Part shown: positions 42,682-54,128 of the stretch, piece by piece
How positions within the stretch are numbered: position 1 is the stretch's first letter
Layout: each line of letters starts with the position of its first letter
Source of the DNA: CAVYWD01 sp963772225
GTDB lineage: Bacteria > Myxococcota > Myxococcia > Myxococcales > UBA5297
Direction: 5' to 3'
NCBI GenBank assembly: GCA_963772225.1
Contig: CAVYWD010000003.1
Location: forward strand, 799,367-863,366
DNA length: 64,000 nucleotides
The notes under the pieces: generated by a model
Seen by the model: the letters and a program-made list of their open reading frames with translations, nothing else
The model's database searches: none
Told to the model about the DNA's origin: nothing
Program-made: the position numbers and the translations under genes

Positions 42682-43638
42682 TCAGACGTCCTCGTCCTCG
42701 GATGCTTCTTCGTCCTCATCTCCATACTCGGGCAAGAAGCGCCGCTCCCAACGCTCCAGATCCTCATCGTCCTCAGTGTTGAAGATGTGGCCGAGCGCTT
42801 CGTCGTTGAAATGCATGACAGGCTCGAGCACCTTCGCAAGAGAGCGCAAAAGCGGAAGAGTTTGACCGCGATTCACGTCTCCGGGTTCGGGTTTCTCGCC
42901 TGCCTGAAGCATCCAGCCCACACCAACCGGAACCATGGAGATCTTACGGTCGAGCTTCTTGCGAAGTTTCTGCGGGCCGCCAAGCACCGCAAGTGCCTCC
43001 TGACCAATGAATGTCAGCCAGTAGGCCCCGCGCAACTTTTCCGCAATATCGAAGGCCGTGCCCTTGTTGATGGCAACATCGAGGCCGGGATGACGGAAGG
43101 CAAGGCCGCGCACCGCCTCAGAATACTCAATGAGCTGCGACTCGATGCCATAGGTGAGGCCGAGCGAAGCATAGCCACTATCGTAAGGGACCAGTTCGGC
43201 TGCTTGCTGGACGAACTTCAGGAGAAACGGCACTCCGGGCGAGTCGAGCACCGCAGTGGGGAAATGGATTTCCAAATAGCTGGCCTCGTTCCCCTCTAGC
43301 TCCTCAAGCCCCGTGAAGGAGAACCAGTAGTCGGAATTGATCTGCTGAGGGCCGCCCAAATCGAAGCCGCGAACCTCGCCCGCCCGCACCTTTGCCATAT
43401 CGAACTGACGCTGCGCTTTGGCAAGCCTTTGACCGGTGAGTGGACGGTAGGTGTCGGCATTCGACCCGACAAGGCACCACCGCTTGGCCTCGACCGGTGC
43501 GATCTTCAGCCAGCGTTCGAAACAAGCCGCGAATGGCTGTGCCACTTCTCGAAGCGGCTTCCGGCAGAAAAAGGTGATGACGAAGCTGTCGCGAACCAGT
43601 AGGTCCCCTTCATCATCCTTGATCCTAATTTCTTTCAT
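42682..43638 (-). CDS. DUF3396-like type VI immunity protein
   Basis: 318 residues from ATG 43638 (MKEIRIKDDEGDLLV). FVITFFCRKPLREVAQPFAA, SYLEIHFPTAVLD and WLTFIGQEALAVLGG fit the DUF3396 family, which neutralises T6SS effectors in the producer's cytosol. It follows the PAAR-nuclease gene by 8 bp, so it most likely protects against that nuclease. The acidic C-terminus (EEASEDEDV) could mimic DNA, which is speculative. Confidence 0.75.
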   Translation of the reverse strand: MKEIRIKDDEGDLLVRDSFVITFFCRKPLREVAQPFAACFERWLKIAPVEAKRWCLVGSNADTYRPLTGQRLAKAQRQFDMAKVRAGEVRGFDLGGPQQINSDYWFSFTGLEELEGNEASYLEIHFPTAVLDSPGVPFLLKFVQQAAELVPYDSGYASLGLTYGIESQLIEYSEAVRGLAFRHPGLDVAINKGTAFDIAEKLRGAYWLTFIGQEALAVLGGPQKLRKKLDRKISMVPVGVGWMLQAGEKPEPGDVNRGQTLPLLRSLAKVLEPVMHFNDEALGHIFNTEDDEDLERWERRFLPEYGDEDEEASEDEDV

Positions 43639-43646
43639 TGAGTGTC

Positions 43647-44609
43647 TCACCGTGCGTGAATGGGATTCGGGCTGACGCCAGTAAGCCTCCGATACTTGAC
43701 CCACTGCGGCCGGCTCATTGTTGCCTTATCCTTGCAGTTAAATTTGAAATCGAAGACCTGAGCGATATTGCCCTTGACTGGCGGGAGTTCTGGATCCTTC
43801 AGCACCACGACATCAATTTGTGCAAAGGGCAGCTTCGGGAAGAATGCCCTGCCAAAGGCCTTGCTCTGGGCCGCCTCGCTACCGCCCCTTTTCCTGACCC
43901 TAGCCGTGGCCTTCGATCCGGCGCCAAGGGCATCGCCTCGGGTCGTTGTGGACAGCGAGCCGTCCTTCTTGTAGGGCACCTCCGACCTCACGCAAGGGTC
44001 CTTCGCTTCCTTGATCGCCTTTTCGCAGCACGAGTGTTTGGCTGTTCCGAGCTTCGTACAGATCCGTCCTTCCGGCTTCTTCGGCGGAGGGAAGCCGGCA
44101 TCGGTGTTGACCTTTCTGTTGCATCTGCGCGCGATCTTCTTGAGTTCTTGCCCGATGGATAAGCCCGGCATCCCTGGCGCTTGGAGCACGCCGGCCATCG
44201 TTGCCGCATTCGCCGGGCTGCCCCCAGGGCCGCAGTTGTTGAGCATCGCGTCGCCGAGCACATGGACCGGCTTGCCCTCGACGAAAACGTTGGTTGCGCC
44301 AGGGCTCAGGAAAACCGTTCGCCCCTGCGCCACGTTCGAAACGATGCCGCCGCCCGTCGCTTTGCTCGCGATGTCGCCGATGGAGCCGAAGCTCGCGTTC
44401 CCCATGGCCACAGGCTGGCCCTCGAATGTCACGTAGACCGAGTACCCTTCAGGCGAGTCGCCGCTTCGCCCGATGTTCGGCAGGGGAGTCGGTACGAACG
44501 GAGATGGCGGTCCGGGCATCTTGCAGACATTAGGCACGGTGGCGGCGGCGATTCCGTTGCTACCCTTCGTGACCGGAGTCGTGAAGCCGTTGATCGTTAT
44601 CTTCCCCAT
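43647..44609 (-). CDS. PAAR-like (DUF4150) effector with C-terminal PD-(D/E)XK nuclease domain
   Basis: 320 residues. The N-terminal DUF4150 region (KMPGPPSPFVPTPLPNIG, PVAMGNASFGS) caps the VgrG spike tip or carries cargo. A Cys-rich middle (CNRKV, CTKLGTAKHSCCEKA) leads to a C-terminal nuclease-like core: QIDVVVL (D266), VFDFKF (D287, K289) and SRPQWVKYRRL, matching VRR-NUC/Tox-REase patterns. ATG 44609 follows GGGAGG. With the DUF3396 gene it forms an effector-immunity pair. Confidence 0.78.
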   Translation of the reverse strand: MGKITINGFTTPVTKGSNGIAAATVPNVCKMPGPPSPFVPTPLPNIGRSGDSPEGYSVYVTFEGQPVAMGNASFGSIGDIASKATGGGIVSNVAQGRTVFLSPGATNVFVEGKPVHVLGDAMLNNCGPGGSPANAATMAGVLQAPGMPGLSIGQELKKIARRCNRKVNTDAGFPPPKKPEGRICTKLGTAKHSCCEKAIKEAKDPCVRSEVPYKKDGSLSTTTRGDALGAGSKATARVRKRGGSEAAQSKAFGRAFFPKLPFAQIDVVVLKDPELPPVKGNIAQVFDFKFNCKDKATMSRPQWVKYRRLTGVSPNPIHAR

Positions 44610-44646
44610 GGCGCCTCCCCTTGGGTCTCTCATCTTGCAGGCGGTC

Positions 44647-45975
44647 TCACTGACCGAACGCATAGAGTGTGCCCGAGCCGTCCTGGACGTACAGGGTCCC
44701 ATCGGCTGCAATCGCAGGCGAGCTGATTGGCCCAAGCAACGAATTTGTTGACCACTTCGGCGATGAGTCCGGGTTGATGGCGTAGAGCTGGTCCGCGCTG
44801 AAATATATGGTTCCGTCAGCTCCCAAAACGATCTCGCTGACGCTCTCGTTGGTCGTCAACGTCCATTTTGAGTTTCCTGTTTGCCAGAACGTGGACGGGT
44901 CGAGAGCGAGCAACTTGCCGAAGAACTTCTTGTACGTGAGGCCAACATACACGGCTCCGTCTGCGCCGATGGCTAGGGACGCGATCGAGTCCCCGACCTG
45001 GCGGGATTTTGAGGGGCCGGCAACCGGGTCAACAGCGTAGAGGTAACCCTTGTCGCTTCCGACGTAGACGGTGCCGTCGGAGGCGACGACTGGCGAAGCC
45101 AAAGAGCTCCCTCCGATTATTAGAGTTGACCACTTCTGTGTCCCTTGAGGATCGATTGCGTATAGGAATCCGTCGGTCGCATCCATATTCGCCACGAATA
45201 TCGTTCCATCCGTGCCAAGAGCAGGCGAGATGCCATCGCTGCACCCTGCCTGGAATTTCCATTTGAGGTCTCCAGAGCTCGGATCGAAGGCGTAGAGCCA
45301 TTGCGAAGTGCAGCCGCCAACAGCGCTCGCAGCATAGACGGTGCCGTCTGCCCCAATGCAAGGAGAATTCATCGATTCATCATGGGTATTATAGGACCAC
45401 TTGACTCGATTCGGGGGATTTGCGCCGGTGTCGAAAGCATAGAACGGGCCGGGGTCGTCGGACTGGACGAATAGCGCTCCGTCAGTGCCAATAGCGGGAG
45501 TTGACCAATTGGCGCCGGAAAGGGGGAATGTCCACTTTGAGCTTCCGTCTGGGTTGAAGGCGTGGAAGTCGCCGAGAGCACCAACGTAGACGGTCCCGTC
45601 CGCGTCGATGACTGGCCCTCCAGTGATATTGCCCTCCGTCTTGATGGACCATTTCAGATTGCTTGAGCTAGGGCCGACGTAGGCGCTCTGGCCAGTGTGC
45701 CAGGCATTGCCTCCGAGCACCGGCCAAGGCGAGCCCACCTGAAAGCCGCTCCTGGTGCATGTCAAGCCGTCACCGAAGTACCAGGGATAGCATATGCAGA
45801 GACGAGAAGACGCAGCCTGCACGCACTTCGCATTTTGATCGCATCCCCCATTGCTATGCTCACAGTCCGGCGGCTGATTGCCGGCATCGCTCCCGGCATC
45901 AGCGGCGCCTGGATGCTGATGGCATCCTGCGAGCATACTGGCGGCGAAGAGCACTCCGATTCGTGGAACTCTCAT
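44647..45975 (-). CDS. Lipoprotein with EGF-like module and PQQ-type beta-propeller
   Basis: 442 residues. The signal peptide ends in the lipobox LAGC (residue ~18). A Cys-rich EGF-like segment (CEHSNGGCDQNAKCVQ, CICYPWYFGDGLTC) precedes seven or so propeller blades of the form 'DGTVYVGA... Y A x DP...KW' (TVYVGSDKGYLYAVDP, TIYFSADQLYAINPDS). It resembles BamB-like repeats, so an outer-membrane or surface role is likely. It ends 38 bp before the PAAR gene start. Confidence 0.85.
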   Translation of the reverse strand: MRVPRIGVLFAASMLAGCHQHPGAADAGSDAGNQPPDCEHSNGGCDQNAKCVQAASSRLCICYPWYFGDGLTCTRSGFQVGSPWPVLGGNAWHTGQSAYVGPSSSNLKWSIKTEGNITGGPVIDADGTVYVGALGDFHAFNPDGSSKWTFPLSGANWSTPAIGTDGALFVQSDDPGPFYAFDTGANPPNRVKWSYNTHDESMNSPCIGADGTVYAASAVGGCTSQWLYAFDPSSGDLKWKFQAGCSDGISPALGTDGTIFVANMDATDGFLYAIDPQGTQKWSTLIIGGSSLASPVVASDGTVYVGSDKGYLYAVDPVAGPSKSRQVGDSIASLAIGADGAVYVGLTYKKFFGKLLALDPSTFWQTGNSKWTLTTNESVSEIVLGADGTIYFSADQLYAINPDSSPKWSTNSLLGPISSPAIAADGTLYVQDGSGTLYAFGQ

Positions 45976-45996
45976 GTCGAAAGACCTCTATTTGGA

Positions 45997-48117
45997 CTAT
46001 TCGCAGAGGTTGTGCAGCGCGCAGTGTTTCAGCACGCAGTCCTTGTCGTTGCTGCAGGCCTGGCCGACGGGACATCCGATCCCGCCGGACATGCCCAAAA
46101 CCACGAGCGCGGCGCTTGAAGAGGGCGCGACGAGAATTGCATGATTGCCAAAGGAGCCGGCCGAAGTGTTCGTGAGCGTCACAACTTGTTGTTGAGCGGT
46201 TGCCGTGACGGTCAGCGTGGCGGAGGCCTTCTGCGCGGAGATTCCCGCTGCGATTGCCGCGGCAATTGCGACTGGGGTGGTTTGCGTGGAGATGTCTATG
46301 GCGATATTGCTGCCATGAGGTTGGACCCCGTTCACTAGCTCAAAGGTGATCGGGCTTGTCGAGCTCACGCCGTCGTCCAGCGTGAACATCACTCCTACGA
46401 GGTCCGTGGAGGCGACGGAAATTGAGCCCGTAGAGGATGCCGCCAGGATGGTTTGGCACTGTTTCAGTGAGCCTTGCGCGCCGCAAGTGCCGCAGGCAAA
46501 GGAGATTGCGTTGTCGCAAGCCTCACCGTCGATGCTGTCGAGGGTGTAGTCCCCGCAATACTGACCCTTCAGGCTCAGAACGGCGCTGCAATCTGCCGTG
46601 CAGCCTGTGCAAGTGGGCGTGCCGTAGGCGCACGCGGTTTCCGTGACGTTGTTGCCATCGTCGCAGGTTTCGCCTCCGTTCTTGATTCCGTCGCCGCAGA
46701 AGGGGCCGACACGCGCGACCTCTTGCGAGCAGTCGCCATTGCAGATCTGGCAGGTTTTGGTCCCGTAGGCGCAGGAGGTCGCGCCGTTGTTCGGGCCGTC
46801 GTCGCATGCCTCCTCAGGCGCGTTGGGCGTGCCGTCGCCGCAGTAGGAGCCCGTGCGCGCCACGAACTGGGAGCAGTCTGCATTGCAGATCTGGCAGGTC
46901 CTGGTGCCGTAGGCGCAGGTAGTCTTTCCGTTGCTCGGTCCGTCGTCGCAGACTTCGGGGCCGTTCTTGGTTCCGTCGCCGCAAAAGGACCCCGTCTGCG
47001 CCACCTTCTGCGTGCAGTTGGCGTCGCAGATCTGGCAAGTCTTGGTTCCGTAGGGGCACGATGTGGCTCCGTTATTGGGGCCATCATCGCAGCCCTCGCC
47101 GGGGTCCTGATTCCCGTCGCCGCAGAATGGTCCGGTGAGCTGCACGGACTTGCAGGCGCTGCACAAGGTGCAGGTCCTCTCGCCGTAGGGGCAGTGGGTA
47201 ATCGTCGTCGCGCTCGCCGGACCGTCGTCGCAATTCTCGACTCCCGCCTCGACAAAGCCATCGCCGCATGTGGCCTTCTTGCACGAGGTGAGGCAGGCGC
47301 CGGTGTCGCTGTTCGCAGCGCCGTCGTCGCACTCCTCGCGCGGGTGGCCGAACTGGTCGTGGGCCTGGTTGACGTATCCGTCGCCGCAGACGTTGAGGTG
47401 GCAGACACCGGGCAGGCAGTTCCCGTTTGCGCTGTTGGCGGCCCCATCGTCGCAGGTCTCGTCCGCCGCGGAGTTCACGATGCCGTCGCCGCAGACGCTC
47501 TTGGTGCAGTCGACGTTGCAGGTGGCCGACTGACCATTCGCCCCGCTCGTTCCGTCGTGCCCCACCGTGCCGTCCCGGTCGCACTCCTCCCCAGCGCTCT
47601 GGTCCACGATGCCGTCGCCACAACGGGACAGGGTGCAGTTGTAGTTGCAGGTCTGGGATTCGCAATCCTTCCCGTTTCCGTGGCCTACGCTGTCGCCGTC
47701 ACACTGCTCGCCGAGGGCATGGTTGACGATGCCGTCGCCGTGGCTTGCGAGCGTGCAGTTGTAGTTGCACGTGGCGGTTTCGGTGTCGGTCGGTCCCGGG
47801 TCGCACTGCTCGCCCGCGGTCTTGTTCAGGACGCCGTCGCCGCATCGGTTGAGCGTGCAGGTATTGTTGCACGTCGCGGTCTCGACGGCGGGTCCCGGAT
47901 CGCACTGCTCGTCCTTCTGCACGACGCCGTCTCCGCAGTCGCTCGTCAGGCAGTGCAGCCCGTCAGCGGAGCATTTCGTGCCTTTCGGGCAGAAGTAGGC
48001 CGGGGCGCACTCGAGGCTCTCCATTTTCGCAAGACAGGCACTGAGTAAAAGAGCAGCGAGCACCAGGATCGGCGGAGCTGCGTGTCCAGGCGACGGGCGA
48101 AAGGGAACTCGTCTCAT
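45997..48117 (-). CDS. Myxobacterial Cys-rich repeat lipoprotein
   Basis: 706 residues. A signal peptide with lipobox LLSAC, then about twelve repeats of the type CGDG-x-x-N/D...E-x-CDDG (DUF4215/TIGR02232), regularly spaced, with each unit separated by CTxC pairs. One unit begins HGDG instead of CGDG. The C-terminal ~170 residues are a non-repeat beta-rich domain. Such proteins occur on the surface of myxobacteria, with calcium binding often suspected. It lies between the propeller lipoprotein and the TPR gene with ~12-21 bp gaps. Confidence 0.9.
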   Translation of the reverse strand: MRRVPFRPSPGHAAPPILVLAALLLSACLAKMESLECAPAYFCPKGTKCSADGLHCLTSDCGDGVVQKDEQCDPGPAVETATCNNTCTLNRCGDGVLNKTAGEQCDPGPTDTETATCNYNCTLASHGDGIVNHALGEQCDGDSVGHGNGKDCESQTCNYNCTLSRCGDGIVDQSAGEECDRDGTVGHDGTSGANGQSATCNVDCTKSVCGDGIVNSAADETCDDGAANSANGNCLPGVCHLNVCGDGYVNQAHDQFGHPREECDDGAANSDTGACLTSCKKATCGDGFVEAGVENCDDGPASATTITHCPYGERTCTLCSACKSVQLTGPFCGDGNQDPGEGCDDGPNNGATSCPYGTKTCQICDANCTQKVAQTGSFCGDGTKNGPEVCDDGPSNGKTTCAYGTRTCQICNADCSQFVARTGSYCGDGTPNAPEEACDDGPNNGATSCAYGTKTCQICNGDCSQEVARVGPFCGDGIKNGGETCDDGNNVTETACAYGTPTCTGCTADCSAVLSLKGQYCGDYTLDSIDGEACDNAISFACGTCGAQGSLKQCQTILAASSTGSISVASTDLVGVMFTLDDGVSSTSPITFELVNGVQPHGSNIAIDISTQTTPVAIAAAIAAGISAQKASATLTVTATAQQQVVTLTNTSAGSFGNHAILVAPSSSAALVVLGMSGGIGCPVGQACSNDKDCVLKHCALHNLCE

Positions 48118-48128
48118 GTTCTTCCTCC

Positions 48129-49163
48129 CTAGAATTGGGCTTGGGCCATGACGCCCGGGGAATGGGGGTCGAGAACTGGTGCAACAGCGACCCTGGGCTC
48201 TTGCGCGGCAGGCGTGTCCACGTCGTAGTGCCGAACCTGCGCCTTGGCGCGATTCACGTAAGCAAGGATGGCGCCCGTTGCGAGCGCTGCGCCGCCCGCG
48301 GCGTAGCCGGCGATGGCAATCTTCTCCATGGTCGCAGCGCGGCCACTGGCCTCCACAAGGTCAGGCCGCGGGCCGCACCCACTGCAGGCCACGACAGAGC
48401 TGTCGGCAGCCCTAGCCTTCTTGACCGCAGCGTACTGCAGGCCGCCGCCCGCGAGCGCGATCGCCGCGCCGGCTCCCACAAGCGCCCAGGGCTTCCAGGT
48501 CGGCCAGAGCCGCCGGTACTCGGTCAGCTCCTCTTCGGTGCGCAGGTCCAAGGTCAACGCGACCTTCTGCCCGCCGTCGAGCTGCCGGATGACCTCGTTC
48601 GTGACCAGACCGTCCTTGGTGGCCAGGATCGTGTGCATCCCCGGCCGCACCATGCCCCGGAACTCGCCCGGAGGCGTCAGGAGCGGCCGGCCGTCAAAAG
48701 TCACCTGGGCTCCGGGGACATCGCAGCGGAGGTGGAGCTGCACGAGCTGCTTCTCGAGGAGGACCTTGAAGTTCTTCGCCTGTTCGAACCGCTCCTTGCT
48801 GAGAATCGAAAGCCCGTTGTCCATCGAGGCGATCAGGTTCTCGTACATCTCGATCGGGCGGTCGAGGTTCACGAGGGAAAGCATGAGGTTGTAGTGAATC
48901 GCCGGGTGGTGGCAGTTGCACCGGGCCAAGGCTGCTCGGTACTGGTCCGCCGCGAGAACGAACAGCGACTCCCGGTAGAGCTTGCGGCCTTCCTGGAAGA
49001 GATCAGACGCCGCCGCGCGCGCTTCCAGAGGAACCCCCTTGGACCAGGGTTTCTCCTGGGGTATGTCCACGCCGTCATCAGGGACTCGCTGCGCGACCGA
49101 CGGCGCGGCAACGAGGAGCAGGGCTGCCGAGAGTGCGTACCACGAGATGTTCTTGGGTTGCAT
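48129..49163 (-). CDS. TPR-PEGA periplasmic protein
   Basis: 344 residues from ATG 49163 (GGGGGA upstream). A signal peptide (MQPKNISWYALSAALLLVAA) leads to TPR-like helices (DLFQEGRKLYRESLFVLAAD ...), a PEGA domain (VPGAQVTFDGRPLLTPPGEF, HTILATKDGLVTNEV) and two hydrophobic segments around 225-245 and 280-300. Such proteins are common partners of myxobacterial Ser/Thr kinases. The kinase gene ends 18 bp upstream. Confidence 0.85.
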   Translation of the reverse strand: MQPKNISWYALSAALLLVAAPSVAQRVPDDGVDIPQEKPWSKGVPLEARAAASDLFQEGRKLYRESLFVLAADQYRAALARCNCHHPAIHYNLMLSLVNLDRPIEMYENLIASMDNGLSILSKERFEQAKNFKVLLEKQLVQLHLRCDVPGAQVTFDGRPLLTPPGEFRGMVRPGMHTILATKDGLVTNEVIRQLDGGQKVALTLDLRTEEELTEYRRLWPTWKPWALVGAGAAIALAGGGLQYAAVKKARAADSSVVACSGCGPRPDLVEASGRAATMEKIAIAGYAAGGAALATGAILAYVNRAKAQVRHYDVDTPAAQEPRVAVAPVLDPHSPGVMAQAQF

Positions 49164-49180
49164 TGCAGATTCCCCCTTTC

Positions 49181-52294
<3,114 letters not shown>

Positions 52295-52810
52295 AGGTTC
52301 CTCCCTGGCGCGAGCGAAGCCGTGCCCCGAGGGCAAAGCCTACAACTCGGCTCGTGTGCCGCTTCGCTTGGTTGAGCGCTGTTGGCGTCCCCGGCTGCTT
52401 GTCGTTCGAGCACAATAACCGATGCCTGGCAACAGGAACCAGCATTCAAACAGTCAGGTGGCATGGAGTGTCGACCATTGTGCAAACCCGCCGAAGCAGG
52501 GAATTAGTCGACCAGGCAACAGGGAGGATCGGAATGTAGCAATTTGCGTCAAGAATGTACCAACTTGCAACAATATCCGGTTGACGCCTTCCGATGTTCG
52601 GGGCTGCGCATCCGACTCGAACCCAGGAGAACTTCTAGTGCGGTCTGTCAGGGTTCGCCAGGAAAAACGTGCACATAGGCCACACGCAGAGAGCTTCGAG
52701 GGGCGCTGCCGGTGCCTCGGCGCGCAGGCGCGAGGGTCCTGTGGCGCGATTCGTGCCTCCAGGGGGCGCGGCCGACATAGGGCTCAAGCTCGAAGAGGAG
52801 GAACCATAGA
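52295..52810. other. 516-bp divergent intergenic region
   Basis: Separates the kinase operon from the pentapeptide gene and is less GC-rich than its surroundings. The sequence CCTGGCAACAGGAA (52427 region) recurs as CCAGGCAACAGGGA (52511 region), a possible binding site pair. I found no unambiguous promoter and no hidden gene. Confidence 0.45.
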
Positions 52811-53419
52811 ATGGATGACCAGTCAGTTGGCCCGCAAGAAGACCTGAGGAGGAAGGCGTTCATCGGGCGATGGAAGGCTCCCGCCGGGCTCGTCGCGAGA
52901 GCTCGGATTATCGCGCTGCTCCAGAGGCGAAAGGACTGCTATCAGGAGGTCAAGAGCGCGGCGTCTCCCATCCAGATCCCCGGCGAGCGAACCGACACCG
53001 GGTGGATCGACCTGCGCGGAATCGACCTCGCCGGGCTGGACCTCCACGAGAGCCACGTCCGGGCGGACTTCACCTACGCGAGGTTCGACGGGGCGGACCT
53101 GAGGGGCGCCGACATGCTGTACTGCTGCTTCTCGAAGGCGTCGTTGCGCAAGGTGCGCGCCAAGGGGGCGCTCCTGAGCGGCATCATCGCCAAGGACGCG
53201 AGCTTCGAGGGCGCCGACCTCCGGGGCGTGATCTTCACCATGGCGATCCTGAGGGGCTGCTCGTTTCAAGGGGCGAATCTCGAGGGAGCCATGATCGACC
53301 TCGCGCGGGTCGATGGGGCGGATTTCCGAGCCGCGTGGCTCACCGACGCGCGATTCGAACACACGCAGATCGGCAAGGCGACCTTCGATTCGCAGATGCC
53401 GGAAGGAGTGACCCCATGA
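52811..53419 (+). CDS. Pentapeptide-repeat protein
   Basis: 202 residues. After ~65 helical residues, a run of A(D/N)LxG-type pentapeptides: IDLRGIDLAGLDLHESHVRA, DGADLRGADML, EGADLRGV, QGANLEGAM, DGADFRAAWL. These build a right-handed quadrilateral beta-helix used for protein contacts. No enzymatic domain. GGAGGAACC precedes ATG 52811. The next gene overlaps its stop, so the two probably act together. Confidence 0.88.
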   Translation: MDDQSVGPQEDLRRKAFIGRWKAPAGLVARARIIALLQRRKDCYQEVKSAASPIQIPGERTDTGWIDLRGIDLAGLDLHESHVRADFTYARFDGADLRGADMLYCCFSKASLRKVRAKGALLSGIIAKDASFEGADLRGVIFTMAILRGCSFQGANLEGAMIDLARVDGADFRAAWLTDARFEHTQIGKATFDSQMPEGVTP

Positions 53420-53901
53420 AGCGGATCGACATCCTCGAAATGTCCACTTTGCTTCAGAAAGTGGGGAGCGCTCCGCCCGTGTACCGAGCCCCGCTCGACA
53501 GGCAGGAGACGATTCTCGCTTTGCCTGGGGAGCTCGAGGGGAGCATGCCGCCTCCGATACCCCTCAACGAAGAGGCGATCTTCCTCGAAAACCCGCCTCC
53601 GCTGACGGCGGATGACCAGCGCACGGTCGAAGCGCCAGCCGAGTACAAGCGCCAGGTTGCGGAAATGGACGCTCGAGCCGCGCAGGAGACTGGGGAGGAT
53701 GAGCTCGCCAGCGTGCGGCGCAGGATGCTGCGACTGGAGCGGATCCTTTGTGCCGTGATGCCCAGTCTCCTGCTCATCCCCGCGCTACCCGAGAAGCGGC
53801 GCAAGGTTCTCGCGCAGGCGACCCAGCTGCTGAAGAAGGCGATTGTTGAGGAATCGGCTCAAAAGCCCGGTGCCGGGATGCCTGGGCGGAGCGATCGCTG
53901 A
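53416..53901 (+). CDS. Hypothetical protein coupled to the pentapeptide gene
   Basis: 161 residues, ATG 53416 overlapping the previous stop (ATGA). N-terminal ~75 residues are Pro-rich and extended (PIPLNEEAIFLENPPPL). The C-terminal half is a coiled coil followed by a hydrophobic helix (ILCAVMPSLLLIPALPEK). No family recognised. It may be a membrane-associated partner of the pentapeptide protein. Confidence 0.65.
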   Translation: MKRIDILEMSTLLQKVGSAPPVYRAPLDRQETILALPGELEGSMPPPIPLNEEAIFLENPPPLTADDQRTVEAPAEYKRQVAEMDARAAQETGEDELASVRRRMLRLERILCAVMPSLLLIPALPEKRRKVLAQATQLLKKAIVEESAQKPGAGMPGRSDR

Positions 53902-54093
53902 GCGGGTCGCGAGGGCTGTCTGCATGTTGGCCGAGGCGCGCTCGTTTCACATTCACGCGGCCCCCGGGGTCTAAACACATCTGCTGAGGGAACAGAGATC
54001 GTCGGGCGACGGGGCGCAGGCCGAGCTCGGCAAGTCCTAACGGGAGAGAGTCTGGACAGAAGCCGCCCGAGGGGCATTACCGAAAATCCAAGA

Positions 54094-54109
54094 CGCAGCG
54101 AAGGCTGCG
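54094..54109 (+). other. Hairpin in the 5' leader of the Cys-rich lipoprotein gene
   Basis: CGCAGC-GAAG-GCTGCG, ending 19 nt before the GTG start at 54129 and next to the GGAGGGAAA ribosome-binding site. It may influence translation. The rest of the 53902-54128 gap shows no gene. Confidence 0.35.
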
Positions 54110-54128
54110 CAGGACTGAAGGAGGGAAA

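Noticed and set aside
46474..48048. 524-codon plus-strand frame with Val/Ala-rich repeats
   Set aside because: Antisense of the CGDG..CDDG repeats; the periodicity comes from the real gene on the minus strand.
52427..52445. Sigma-54 promoter upstream of the kinase/pentapeptide genes (TGGCAACAGGAACCAGCA)
   Set aside because: Spacing between GG and GC is 12, not 10, so it is noted only as a repeated motif.
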